In this document: positions 39,154 to 47,367 of the stretch, one piece after another
How the letters are laid out: every line of letters starts with the position of its first letter
Numbering within the stretch: position 1 is the first letter of the stretch
Source: Bacteroides sp. 214
GTDB lineage: Bacteria > Bacteroidota > Bacteroidia > Bacteroidales > Bacteroidaceae
DNA: 64,000 bases
NCBI RefSeq assembly: GCF_010501015.1
Contig: NZ_QVML01000007.1
Coordinates: 1 to 64,000 of the forward strand
Reading direction: 5' to 3'
Translations under genes and position numbers: made by a program
The notes under the pieces: model-generated
Told to the model about the DNA's origin: nothing
What the model saw: the letters and a program-made list of their open reading frames with translations, nothing else
Databases searched by the model: none

Positions 39154-40397
39154 TGAGTGAATATTTATCACTATCAGAAACAGCAGAATTACTAGGGAAA
39201 AATAAAGAAACACTTCGTCGATGGGATCGAGAGGGCAAACTAACCGCAGTCCGTGAACCTATGAGCAACTATCGTGTTTATCGTAAATCTGACGTAGAAG
39301 ATTTATTTGCTGATTTTTTTCGAATGGATTTTATAGAAGAAGATACCAATAATTTTGTTGAACCCCAAAACGAATATAAAGTTTTAGAATTATTTGCTGG
39401 AGCAGGAGGATTAGCAGTCGGATTAGAGAAAGCGGGCTTAAAGTGTTTAGCTTTGAATGAAATAGATAAATTTGCATGTCAAACGCTTCGAAGGAATAGA
39501 CCAAATTGGAATGTTTTAGAGGGAGATATTAAAGATTTTGATTTCACGAAATATAAAAATGAAGTTGATATAGTCACAGGAGGATTTCCTTGCCAGGCAT
39601 TTAGCTATGCAGGGAAAAAACTTGGACTTTCAGATGCGAGAGGAACGCTTTTCTATGAATTTGCACGAGTTGTAAAGGAAGTAAATCCACCTATTTGCAT
39701 AGGGGAAAATGTAAGGGGATTACTAAGTCACGATAATGGTAAGACTCTGCAAGGCATGATTTCTATTCTTGATGAAATTGGTTATAGAGTTGCCCCTGTA
39801 CAAGTTCTTAGAGCTGTTGATTACAAAGTACCTCAAAAACGAGAGCGATTAATTTTAGTTGGTGTTCGAAAAGATATAACAGCGGTTAAGTATGAATATC
39901 CGAAACCACATAAAAGAATATACAATTTAAGTGACGCCCTAAAAAAAGGAGATTTATATGACTGTGATGTTCCAAAATCTGATGGTGCAAAATACCCAAA
40001 ACGCAAAAAAGAAGTCTTAGACTTAGTTCCACCTAAAGGATATTGGCGTGATCTACCAGTTGATATTCAGAAAGAGTTTTTAGGGGGAAGTTATTATCTG
40101 GGGGGAGGAAAAACGGGTATGGCGCGTCGAATAGGTTGGGATGAACCTTGCCTTACATTGACTTGTAGTCCAGCGCAAAAGCAGACGGAAAGATGTCATC
40201 CTGACGAAACTCGTCCATTTACGGTTCGAGAATATGCCAGAATACAAACTTTTCCTGATGACTGGGATTTTGCTGGCTCACAGGCTCAACAATATAAACA
40301 AATCGGAAATGCTGTTCCGGTTAATTTAGGAAGAGAAATTGGGTATTCTATCGTAAAGTTCTTAAATGATTACTACAATCTTTCAAAACCCCAGTAG
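39153..40397 (+). CDS. DNA (cytosine-5) methyltransferase with N-terminal HTH (Eco47II-type)
   Basis: Protects host DNA from the partner endonuclease. The first 55 residues (from MSEYLSLSETAELLGKNKET) are a MerR/excisionase-like helix-turn-helix. The m5C core then shows motif I LELFAGAGGLAVGLE, motif IV GGFPCQAFSYAG with the catalytic Cys, motif VI CIGENVRGLL, motif VIII VPQKRERLILVG and motif X QIGNAVPVNLGREIG. The start was moved from 39135 to 39153 because of the promoter and operator positions. The HTH probably gives autorepression, as known for M.EcoRII- and M.SsoII-like enzymes. By the partner's family the target is likely GGNCC. It overlaps the endonuclease gene tail to tail by 25 bp. 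Confidence 0.93.
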   Translation: MSEYLSLSETAELLGKNKETLRRWDREGKLTAVREPMSNYRVYRKSDVEDLFADFFRMDFIEEDTNNFVEPQNEYKVLELFAGAGGLAVGLEKAGLKCLALNEIDKFACQTLRRNRPNWNVLEGDIKDFDFTKYKNEVDIVTGGFPCQAFSYAGKKLGLSDARGTLFYEFARVVKEVNPPICIGENVRGLLSHDNGKTLQGMISILDEIGYRVAPVQVLRAVDYKVPQKRERLILVGVRKDITAVKYEYPKPHKRIYNLSDALKKGDLYDCDVPKSDGAKYPKRKKEVLDLVPPKGYWRDLPVDIQKEFLGGSYYLGGGKTGMARRIGWDEPCLTLTCSPAQKQTERCHPDETRPFTVREYARIQTFPDDWDFAGSQAQQYKQIGNAVPVNLGREIGYSIVKFLNDYYNLSKPQ

Positions 40398-41137
40398 TAG
40401 CAATAATTTTCAAACGTAATTTGGTCAAGAATAGTCCGTTTTGATTCTTTTGTTTCAGTAGCAATTTCCTCCAATGCTGAATTTTCTTTTTCAACTAGCT
40501 TTGCCTTTGTAGATTTCATGTAATCTGCAATGGCTATGGGCAAGGCTTTATATAATTGAAAAAAAGCATCTTTTCGTCCTGATAGCAAAGAATAAAATTG
40601 ATCCCCAGATATTTTATAAACACGACTATGGCTATATTCTTTCCCGTTAATTTCTCCTCGCCAAAGTTCATTAAAGCTCCCTTTTGCTAATATTTGAACC
40701 CAATAGCATTTTGCTTTTTTATAGTCATCTGCATATCTTGCCAATTTTTGGAACAAGGCTTCCGCAGAACTACTATTCATAGTATTGTGTTTGTTCTTTA
40801 TATCTGCAAAAAGCGTATTGTCAACAGCCTTAATGTCAAAACCGCTCAAGTTTCCCACCTCGAATCCGCTTATACCTCCTAAAATCTGTTCATGAAACGT
40901 ACCAATGGAGTTATTGATAGACTTGTCTATTTGTCGCAGAATCTCAGATTGAATCAATGCTTCCTCTGATATTTCATTAAACTTAGAATCGAAAGTGAGC
41001 TTAATTGTATCAACTTTATTTTTGTAGAAAGTCTTTTTTGAAATATTATTTTTAGCTTTCAGATAAGAACTGTGTAGGTTCTCAATACAAGTCAGCAGGT
41101 GCTCGTCTTTAATAAAATTCACATATTTATTTGCCAT
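40373..41137 (-). CDS. Type II restriction endonuclease, Eco47II family
   Basis: Expected to cut unmethylated DNA at GGNCC, the site known for Eco47II. The 254 residues match the family pattern: opening YVNFIKDEHLLTCIENLHSS, then TIKLTFDSKFNEISEEALIQ, EILRQIDKSINNSIGTFHEQ and the catalytic-looking GFDIKAVDNTLFADIKNKHN, where D...D-x-K resembles a PD-(D/E)xK site. The Cys-containing stretch KKAKCYWVQILAKGS follows. It is convergent with the methyltransferase, so the two are separately promoted. This lets methylase appear first after transfer, but that timing is inferred. Confidence 0.85.
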   Translation of the reverse strand: MANKYVNFIKDEHLLTCIENLHSSYLKAKNNISKKTFYKNKVDTIKLTFDSKFNEISEEALIQSEILRQIDKSINNSIGTFHEQILGGISGFEVGNLSGFDIKAVDNTLFADIKNKHNTMNSSSAEALFQKLARYADDYKKAKCYWVQILAKGSFNELWRGEINGKEYSHSRVYKISGDQFYSLLSGRKDAFFQLYKALPIAIADYMKSTKAKLVEKENSALEEIATETKESKRTILDQITFENYCYYWGFERL

Positions 41138-41200
41138 ATTCTTACTTTATTTCGATTTTATCTTATTATCGCATCAAACAATTTAGAGTATGAAATTTAT

Positions 41201-42046
41201 TTATGCCTCTCTTTTTGAGTTAGTTCTAAATTTCTTACCTGATATCAAGCCAATATAAAATTGCTCATTTAAAAAGCACAATATGTCTTTACACATTTTT
41301 TTATCATTAGGGATGTCTAATTTCCCATTGTTAAATGAAATTGTTAGATTGAACCTCCTTGCTGAGGATCTAATTTTACCAACTGTGGCCGTTGCTAGAA
41401 TATTACTTTTTTGAATTAAAGTTATTTGCTTTCTAATCATTGAATTACCATTTTCTTTTAGCCAAGCAGAATCAACATTTAATAATTCTTGTGCTGCAAA
41501 TTCATCAATTGTCTCATTTGAAGCTTCTTCAAAAAAGCTGGCTAATGACATTATTTTATTTGCATTAGCGTAAGAGTTGAAATAAAACTTTCCATCTTTA
41601 TAGATAGCGTTTACAGCATTTTCCACAATTAATGCATTGCTTGAAAATTTGTGATATGTCGAATCACTCCAAAATAACACGTTTTTATTCTGAAGTAGCT
41701 TTCTTTTGTCGAAATTTTGAAAATAATACATACCGTTTTCAATCCAAAACAAGGCTTTAATATCATCTGTGGAGATATTCAAGGTTTCTATACCAATACT
41801 ATTAGTGCTCGCTTCAATAACAGCTTCAGGGAGAGCCATTTCAACATATAGAATCTCATTCCCATCAATATTAAAATTTCCATCAAACAGGATTTCTTCT
41901 GTTTCACTATTTATTAAATTTGTAGAGTTTTCAATAAAGACAGTTTTTATATCATTCGTTATTGATTGAAGAAGATCTATCTTTTTTACAGTATCATTCC
42001 TCAATAGAGCAAAGAAACTACATATTGGTGGGTGATGTTCAGGCAT
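41201..42046 (-). CDS. kwaB: KwaB-like protein (DUF4868, Kiwa anti-phage system)
   Basis: A 281-residue cytoplasmic protein without signal peptide or membrane span. The middle part, with DDIKALFWIENGMYYFQNFD, KRKLLQNKNVLFWSDSTYHK, ALIVENAVNAIYKDGKFYFN and ASFFEEASNETIDEFA, is the layout I recognise from DUF4868/KwaB-like proteins: a read-out of short beta strands followed by a helical part (SMIRKQITLIQKSNIL). Known KwaB proteins are somewhat longer (about 310). The gene begins one base after the stop of a four-span membrane protein, the KwaA position. In Kiwa, KwaA and KwaB form a membrane complex that responds to phage infection, with KwaB as the effector part. The assignment rests on pattern and context and needs a profile search. 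Confidence 0.7.
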   Translation of the reverse strand: MPEHHPPICSFFALLRNDTVKKIDLLQSITNDIKTVFIENSTNLINSETEEILFDGNFNIDGNEILYVEMALPEAVIEASTNSIGIETLNISTDDIKALFWIENGMYYFQNFDKRKLLQNKNVLFWSDSTYHKFSSNALIVENAVNAIYKDGKFYFNSYANANKIMSLASFFEEASNETIDEFAAQELLNVDSAWLKENGNSMIRKQITLIQKSNILATATVGKIRSSARRFNLTISFNNGKLDIPNDKKMCKDILCFLNEQFYIGLISGKKFRTNSKREA

Positions 42047-42047
42047 A

Positions 42048-42632
42048 TTATGTTTGATTTAAAATTACGTAGTCTGTTAATTGAGAATAAGACTTTATCT
42101 CATTTGCGTTAATTAGTTTTTTTTCTGAAATTGCAGTGTATGTTACACCTTTTCCTGTTGTAACCTCATAATACCTAAAGCCAAATAGCTTTAAAATAGG
42201 ATTATAAAAATAAGTTCCTTTATTTATAATTATCAAAACAACAAGTACAATAACCCATCCTATTACAAATACAGTATCTTTTTTAACAAGCTCAACACAA
42301 GGCAAAAAATAGCTCAACAATAAAGTATTCATGTTTAAATCTGCACTTTTGATGGCTTTTATTTCAACTGGATTAACTGTTAATTTCTTTTTTGCAATTT
42401 TCATCAAGATATAACATATTAGCAGAAGGAGAAAGAAAGCAAATACTAGATTTAACCGATTAAAAAGCTCAAACCAATTATCGATTAATTCAACAGACTC
42501 GCCTCTACTCAAGCAATTGTATAATTCAACTGCTGCTATGATAAGCAAAATCGGAGAATATGCTGTTAAAACAAAAAGTAACTTTATATAATTAGCAAAC
42601 ATATTTAGTTTTATTAAAAACTCGTTTTTCAA
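42048..42632 (-). CDS. kwaA: KwaA-like four-span membrane protein (Kiwa anti-phage system)
   Basis: The 194 residues have four predicted membrane segments (about 15-36, 55-76, 95-110 and 117-137) and a soluble C-terminal tail. The tail, YNPILKLFGFRYYEVTTGKG then VTYTAISEKKLINANEIKSY, fits the conserved end of KwaA proteins (NPLL-x-LxGY-x-FYxVET, then a Ser-Lys-Lys stretch). Length also agrees. It lies directly upstream of the kwaB-like gene, with a 1-bp gap. A -7 box (TATTTTTG on the minus strand, 42733-42726) lies about 95 bp before the start. In Kiwa, KwaA is the membrane sensor that detects phage attachment or injection. Confidence 0.68.
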   Translation of the reverse strand: MKNEFLIKLNMFANYIKLLFVLTAYSPILLIIAAVELYNCLSRGESVELIDNWFELFNRLNLVFAFFLLLLICYILMKIAKKKLTVNPVEIKAIKSADLNMNTLLLSYFLPCVELVKKDTVFVIGWVIVLVVLIIINKGTYFYNPILKLFGFRYYEVTTGKGVTYTAISEKKLINANEIKSYSQLTDYVILNQT

Positions 42633-42784
42633 ATCATATTATCAGAATAAGATATTGTAATAACAAAGCACTATAGACACACGACATACAACAAACTATC
42701 AGCTTCAACAAATTCTTATTGGCAACAAAAATACTAAATACTTGCGAACCAGCCATATTTCTATTTGGAAATCTTCTTTTTCTA

Positions 42785-43207
42785 CTATTTGTCGATCCCT
42801 TTTACCTCTTTATACATCCGATACCAATACACAGCCTTCTCTTTCCATTCCCTATATTCATGGATGAAATATCCGGCAAGAAATGTAGAAGCCAGTGTTA
42901 TTACCCACATCGCAATATACCACTTCAAGCCCTTAGATGGCTGCTTTACCTTTCGGAGCTTACTTTCCATTTCATAGATAAAACTCCTGTTCAGTTGCTC
43001 AAACTTAGTTGTATCAATGGCAATTCGTTTTTCATAAAGGGTATTCACGCTCTTTTGTATTTTGCTTGCTGTTTCATCGTTAGTGTTGGATATTTCCCGA
43101 AGCCGATCGATTTGAGCAGATAGAATGCTATCTACCGATTCTCGGGAAATGTCTTCTTTCCCTGCAAACTTATTTCTACGTTTGGAGTTCCTATTGTTGT
43201 CGTCCAT
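42785..43207 (-). CDS. Mobilization-locus membrane protein, function unknown
   Basis: A 140-residue protein I do not recognise by family. The first 90 residues are highly charged and predicted coiled coil (ESVDSILSAQIDRLREISNT through FIYEMESKLRKVKQ). One membrane span follows (about 96-115, WYIAMWVITLASTFLAGYF) and then a short basic tail. It overlaps the relaxase gene by 17 bp and is read after it, so it is part of the mobilization operon. Small coiled-coil membrane proteins in this position occur in other Bacteroides mobilizable elements and may tether the relaxosome to a conjugation pore. Confidence 0.75.
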   Translation of the reverse strand: MDDNNRNSKRRNKFAGKEDISRESVDSILSAQIDRLREISNTNDETASKIQKSVNTLYEKRIAIDTTKFEQLNRSFIYEMESKLRKVKQPSKGLKWYIAMWVITLASTFLAGYFIHEYREWKEKAVYWYRMYKEVKGIDK

Positions 43208-44129
43208 AATATCGTTTTTTTGGTTTCTTCTTTTTATGTTTCAATGTATTCTCTTCTTCGGGATTGTGTCCATTTGGAGTAAACAGATCTGCTAATAGCG
43301 AAGCTATACTGGAACTTACTCCTGAATAGGATTGTTGATTGCTCTCATCTTGGTTATAGTTCTGTTGAAGTCGTTGCGGACGATTCTCTTCCAGTGAAGA
43401 AGAAAAGTTCCCCGCAAGCGATCGGAATCCGAACTCCCGTCCGATCTCCGAAGCTTTGAATGTTTGCCCCTCGTAAGTGAATCGGATTCCATAGGTTTTA
43501 CCTTGTTTATTATTAGCAGGCTCAATACCGACTCCTTCTTTTTCCAATCCATATAAAAAGCCCTCTAAGCTGGTATTCTTAAACAACTCATAATAGGCAA
43601 TTTGTTGGAGCTTCTCTTTCGTCTGTTGTCGTGCGGGGTCTGTATGAGCTTCTTGATGCTCCTTTTGTTTCTGAACATCTTTGGCAATCGTCAATCCCAT
43701 TTCACGGCTTATTTCTTCTGCAATCTTTGCCGAACGGTTGCTCACAAAGGTTGTATCGAATACTTTGCTATCTATTCCGATACGGTTTGCAATCAGGTGG
43801 ATATGCGGTTTCCCGGTATCTTTATGGGTACAGGCTATCCATTGATGATTCTGTAATCCCATTTTATTTGCAAATGTCCGGGCAATCTTAATCATATCTC
43901 CCGGCTTTAGCTTGCCTATATCCTTGGGAGATATACCTATCTCATATCGTATATACTTGTTTTTGCATCGGTAGTTATGTTGGTTAACCATTTCAAACTC
44001 TCGGAGAATATCGGCAGGCGCATCACTCTCAATCATATTCCTGCCAACTATCTTATCCAGTTTACCATCACGCAAGGCGTAATCAATCGCATTGCCTCCG
44101 TGTGCTATTGCTTTTCCTTTCCCAATCAT
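43191..44129 (-). CDS. Relaxase (MobA/VirD2 type)
   Basis: Nicks the element at oriT and pilots the strand into a recipient. The N-terminal relaxase domain has MIGKGKAIAHGGNAIDYAL, an opening typical of Bacteroides relaxases, and the histidine motif TGKPHIHLIANRI with the metal-binding His-x-His. A candidate catalytic Tyr lies in AIDYALRDGK. The C-terminal third is polar, with basic KHKKKKPKKRYYGRQQ at the end. The frame is open to 44183, but Met at 44129 gives the normal family opening and places the start just after the MobC-like stop. Confidence 0.92.
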   Translation of the reverse strand: MIGKGKAIAHGGNAIDYALRDGKLDKIVGRNMIESDAPADILREFEMVNQHNYRCKNKYIRYEIGISPKDIGKLKPGDMIKIARTFANKMGLQNHQWIACTHKDTGKPHIHLIANRIGIDSKVFDTTFVSNRSAKIAEEISREMGLTIAKDVQKQKEHQEAHTDPARQQTKEKLQQIAYYELFKNTSLEGFLYGLEKEGVGIEPANNKQGKTYGIRFTYEGQTFKASEIGREFGFRSLAGNFSSSLEENRPQRLQQNYNQDESNQQSYSGVSSSIASLLADLFTPNGHNPEEENTLKHKKKKPKKRYYGRQQ

Positions 44130-44133
44130 ACGC

Positions 44134-44433
44134 TTAAAAGAATCGGTTATACAACTGTCGGGATTGTTCCAGATATTCTGCAATAGCGATTACTAATTGC
44201 GGATCTTTGTTCCGTATAAGATTGGCGAGCCGGGCAATGGCATTATTATGTTCTTTCAGTTCCCGGAAGTATGAAATCTCTTCCGGGCTTAGCTTCGGGC
44301 TGGCAAGTATCCGGCCAGTTAGACATTGTTGCCGGCAATACTCGGAGAGGGTTACTCCCGACCTTTCAGCCATACCCTCGATTCTCTCTTTCTCTGATCC
44401 TGTACAACGGAATTTTATATAGGTATTTTTCAT
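44134..44433 (-). CDS. mobC: MobC-like relaxosome accessory protein
   Basis: A 99-residue DNA-binding protein that helps the relaxase open oriT. The start KNTYIKFRCTGSEKERIEGM, followed by SGVTLSEYCRQQCLTG, fits the ribbon-helix-helix part of plasmid mobilization MobC proteins. LKEHNNAIARLANLIRN is the typical second helical part. It lies 4 bp before the relaxase start and directly after the presumed oriT region. Confidence 0.85.
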   Translation of the reverse strand: MKNTYIKFRCTGSEKERIEGMAERSGVTLSEYCRQQCLTGRILASPKLSPEEISYFRELKEHNNAIARLANLIRNKDPQLVIAIAEYLEQSRQLYNRFF

Positions 44434-44439
44434 TTCTTC

Positions 44440-44575
44440 TCTTTATTATTTGGTTCAAAAACTGTCGAGAGCGAAGCGATTGCAGTTTCCCCGCCAGCGA
44501 AAGCGGTTCAGGCGGCAAGCGCAGTTTGTGGTAACAAACTGACGTCTTGCAATGCACTTCGCGCATTAGGTTAGC
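44440..44575. other. Candidate oriT region
   Basis: The gap upstream of the mobC and relaxase genes contains several inverted repeats: CAGTTTG/CAAACTG (44522-44528 and 44535-44541), CCGC/GCGG (44491-44494 and 44503-44506) and AATGC/GCATT. Transfer origins of Bacteroides mobilizable elements usually lie in this position. No nic site can be named. Confidence 0.45.
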
Positions 44576-45499
44576 TTATAAGCTGCGCCCTTTCTTTCTC
44601 GTTGGTACTTGCCGCTTAATCAGGACGGCGGCTCTATTCTTTTCAGGCTGTTTTTGTAGGTTGGATTTATCCCTCCAGTAATCGTTCAGGTCTTTATGGT
44701 CTCGATAGAAAACAGACTGGTCGATTACTTCTTTACATATCGGGCTTAAACTCTGAACAGCCCGCTTTCCAGCTTCATCGTTATCTAAAAAGGCGTGTAT
44801 TGTTTGATGGGGTTGAAGAAACGGAATCGCTTTCGGAAGATTGGCGATTGAGTTTAATATTGCCGAATCAATTACAGGTGAAGCATTCTGTTTTAATGAA
44901 AGATAAGAAAGAAAGTCTATGAAGCCCTCGAATAGCATAACTGCATTGTTACCGTTGTTTATGGTTGTTATATTCTTTGGAGTAGTACTTCCTTTGAAAT
45001 ACCTGTTCCGAAGCTCCCATCCTCCGGCATCGTTCCGAAAGCCGACTGCAAAATAAGGTTTGTCCGCAATGGAATAATGGATTTCCGAACAATGCTGTTT
45101 CGCTATGTCGGCATTTATACTCCGTTCTTTCAGGTAATCAAGCAAAGCAGGGTGAGCAAGCGGTTTTATATCCGTAATGGTTAGTGCCGATTCTCGGCTT
45201 TCTAGTTTAGGAGAAATAGGCAAAGTGTCATTCCGATGAAAGGAAAAAGAATTTTCCAATTGTCGGAGTGCTTCTGCCAGCGAACAATTTTCCAACTTCA
45301 TCACGAGGTCAACAATCGAACCGCCCTCATTAGTACCGAAGTCGTACCATAAATCTTTATCATAATCAACTTTGAAACTAGGATTGCTGTCATTCCTCAA
45401 AGGGGAGAGATACATTCCGTAATATCCCCGGTCTTTTACCGGACTGATTCCTTTATTTTCAAGATATTGCTTTATACTTATATAATTTGAATTTTTCAT
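44576..45499 (-). CDS. TOPRIM primase-like protein
   Basis: Probably makes primers for replication of the transferred or excised element. The N-terminal part (SIKQYLENKGISPVKDRGYY, then SPLRNDSNPSFKVDYDKDLW and FGTNEGGSIVDLVMK) is the DnaG zinc-binding domain fold, but without a full CHC2 cysteine set. The C-terminal TOPRIM domain has AVMLFEGFIDFLSYL with the Glu, and HAFLDNDEAGKRAVQ with the D-x-D pair. The 307 residues are typical for mobile-element primases of Bacteroidetes. It is the gene upstream of the presumed oriT. Confidence 0.85.
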   Translation of the reverse strand: MKNSNYISIKQYLENKGISPVKDRGYYGMYLSPLRNDSNPSFKVDYDKDLWYDFGTNEGGSIVDLVMKLENCSLAEALRQLENSFSFHRNDTLPISPKLESRESALTITDIKPLAHPALLDYLKERSINADIAKQHCSEIHYSIADKPYFAVGFRNDAGGWELRNRYFKGSTTPKNITTINNGNNAVMLFEGFIDFLSYLSLKQNASPVIDSAILNSIANLPKAIPFLQPHQTIHAFLDNDEAGKRAVQSLSPICKEVIDQSVFYRDHKDLNDYWRDKSNLQKQPEKNRAAVLIKRQVPTRKKGRSL

Positions 45500-45571
45500 T
45501 TTCTTATTTTTTAGCTGTTTTACTTACTACACAAATGAATCTATGTATTGAACTGATAATCAATTATCGTT

Positions 45572-45711
45572 ATGTAGTATGATTATATTTTGTAGTAACT
45601 ACTACTCTGTAGTAAGGTAGTAGGATGAGAGTAAGATGCGGATTTTGCTTCTTACTACGACTTAATCCTTTTTCTTTCACTGGATTATATATGATTGTAG
45701 TAAGGTAGTAA
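45572..45711. repeat. TGTAGTAAGGTAGTA repeats (iteron-like)
   Basis: The 15-mer TGTAGTAAGGTAGTA occurs at 45608-45622 and 45696-45710. Short forms TGTAGTA lie at 45573 and 45591, and the inverse TTACTAC at 45651. They fill the 236-bp gap between the VapE-type ATPase and the primase-like gene and may be origin or operator sites. Confidence 0.6.
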
Positions 45712-45735
45712 GAAGAATAATCCATATCTATATTT

Positions 45736-46953
45736 CTATAAATCACGGTCGAAGAATGGATTCGGCTTGATTTTCTTTATCCGGTAGCATTGAACCGGAT
45801 TAGCTCCTTTTGTCAATCGCTTGGAGAGCCGTTCAAATTCAGCTTTACGCAGAGCTTCGCCCATTCGCTTTTCGGACAGTTTTACCAAAGTGTATGCCTG
45901 TAAGTAGCTTAATACCTCCGAAGTAGTCATATAACATTCTTCGTCAGCTTCCGGCTTCTCAAATCCTTTTAGTAGCATTTCATATTCTACCGTCTGTACG
46001 TGGAATTGTTGGCTAAGCCTGTGCAGTTCCGTAATTTCTTCCTCGACAAACCAATAGCGATAGCCATTATCCAAAAGCCACATCACTTCGGAGAATACAT
46101 TATCCATATTGATTTGCTCCGCTGTTTTGATGTCGATACTGATAACCTCGAACGGCAAGAACCTACGACTGCCAGTCGGGTCAGTCAGAAAGTCGTTGCC
46201 GTTAACCGATGCCATGAAGCTGGCTAAATGCGGATATTCTTCAATATACACATCATAAGGACGACGATATTTAACAGCCGGAGTCGTTATCAGATTCTTT
46301 AATTCGTTTTCGTCCCGCTTATTCAGGGCTTTTAACTGGTCATCGATATTGATAAACAGGTATTCGGCAATCATCGTCAGTACATCTTTATTCTGCGGGT
46401 CTATCTTTCCGGTAAACAGATAACTTTTTAGCGACTGCGGACAAAGGTGATCTAGCCATGTTGTCTTGAACCGTCCTTGTTCTCCGGTTAATACCAAACA
46501 AGTATGATTCTGACAACCTACATCTTCCAGCGCATTGGCACCAACGCCTATTAACCATTTGGTAAGATATTCGTCCCATTTTTCAGGATTGCCGGTGGTT
46601 ACGGTCTGCGCTAATTGGAGGATGTATTGATTCACTTCAGGTTGAAGACGAGGCAATTGCCGGAAATAGTCTTTAACCGGATGCACCTTTGGCGAAAAGT
46701 CGCTTTCGAGAATGGTTCGGATATTCTCTGCCGATGTAGAAATGCCCAGTTCCGTATCAATCCGCCGTTTGAAAGAATTGAGGGCAAACTTGGTAACAGG
46801 CTGAAACGGATTATTGTCATTCTTTGTGCGATACTCCGGTTTGGATTTTATCACATTGAAGCGGAAATCGTATTTTTCCTGCAAGTATGCCTCAATCCGC
46901 TCATTTTTGGATTGGCGGACGGAAGAATCTGTTTTCTCTTTCATCGGGATCAA
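45736..46953 (-). CDS. VapE-type P-loop ATPase (virulence-associated E family)
   Basis: Replication-related ATPase common in phages, satellites and integrative elements. The 405 residues hold a helical N-terminal part (1-140) and an ATPase core: the P-loop is LVLTGEQGRFKTTWLDHL, with Phe where most members have Gly or Ser. The Walker B-like FINIDDQLKALN and the sensor-like ASVNGNDFLTDPTGSRRFLP follow, the last being a VapE hallmark. A C-terminal winged-helix-like part ends the protein. The start overlaps the stop of the excisionase-like gene by four bases (ATGA). Confidence 0.85.
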   Translation of the reverse strand: MIPMKEKTDSSVRQSKNERIEAYLQEKYDFRFNVIKSKPEYRTKNDNNPFQPVTKFALNSFKRRIDTELGISTSAENIRTILESDFSPKVHPVKDYFRQLPRLQPEVNQYILQLAQTVTTGNPEKWDEYLTKWLIGVGANALEDVGCQNHTCLVLTGEQGRFKTTWLDHLCPQSLKSYLFTGKIDPQNKDVLTMIAEYLFINIDDQLKALNKRDENELKNLITTPAVKYRRPYDVYIEEYPHLASFMASVNGNDFLTDPTGSRRFLPFEVISIDIKTAEQINMDNVFSEVMWLLDNGYRYWFVEEEITELHRLSQQFHVQTVEYEMLLKGFEKPEADEECYMTTSEVLSYLQAYTLVKLSEKRMGEALRKAEFERLSKRLTKGANPVQCYRIKKIKPNPFFDRDL

Positions 46954-47243
46954 GATTCTTCTGTCGTTCTACATCTATTTAGGATGAAGTTTAGAATCTC
47001 CTCCTTATCATAGAAGACGAGCTTTTCTCCGAAACGGTACTCTTTGTAATGACCGAGCCTGGCATATTTGCGGACGGTGGGCGCAGAGGCTTTTAAGAGC
47101 CGGGTAGCCTCTTTCATCTTGATTAGATTACTCATCGCCTTATCAACAGGCGATGCTTGTTCTTCGGGAATACTGTTCTCAACAGCTTCCTCATTTTCTG
47201 ATTTTAGCCAGAATTTTTTAAACGCTTTTCGCATAATTCGCAT
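46950..47243 (-). CDS. Excisionase-like HTH protein
   Basis: A 97-residue protein. After a basic N terminus, the section MKEATRLLKASAPTVRKYAR with LGHYKEYRFGEKLVFYDKEE is a MerR/excisionase-type winged helix, in which a helix-turn-helix is followed by a wing and a strand. Such proteins of integrative elements bend DNA for excision or control the replication genes. It starts an operon with the VapE-type ATPase. Met4 is another possible start. Confidence 0.8.
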   Translation of the reverse strand: MRIMRKAFKKFWLKSENEEAVENSIPEEQASPVDKAMSNLIKMKEATRLLKASAPTVRKYARLGHYKEYRFGEKLVFYDKEEILNFILNRCRTTEES

Positions 47244-47314
47244 TTTTGAGATTAATTACTAATGTTTGCCTTGTGGCAAATTCACGGTGCGAATGTAGCG
47301 AGTGCAAAAAGCGA

Positions 47315-47340
47315 TGGGGTACCCCAAAGAATACCCCAAA
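47315..47340. promoter_or_regulatory. TGGGGTACCCCA palindrome and half-site
   Basis: A perfect 12-bp palindrome (47315-47326) is followed by the half-site ATACCCCAAA (47331-47340), about 70-95 bp upstream of the excisionase-like gene. It looks like an operator; the binding protein is unknown. Confidence 0.45.
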
Positions 47341-47367
47341 AATCAGATTATCAAGATGTTTTTGAAA

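Noticed and set aside
39153..39320. Separate small HTH control gene (C protein) before the methyltransferase
   Set aside because: The HTH is in frame with the methyltransferase core without a stop, so it is an N-terminal domain, not a separate C gene.
42719..43123. Plus-strand frame of 134 codons opposite the mobilization membrane protein
   Set aside because: It is the antisense of a coiled-coil gene that overlaps the relaxase in a normal operon layout; no promoter or motif supports it.
46388..46579. Frameshifted copy of a replication gene within the VapE-type ATPase
   Set aside because: The main frame of the ATPase is intact across this stretch; the other frame is a shadow.
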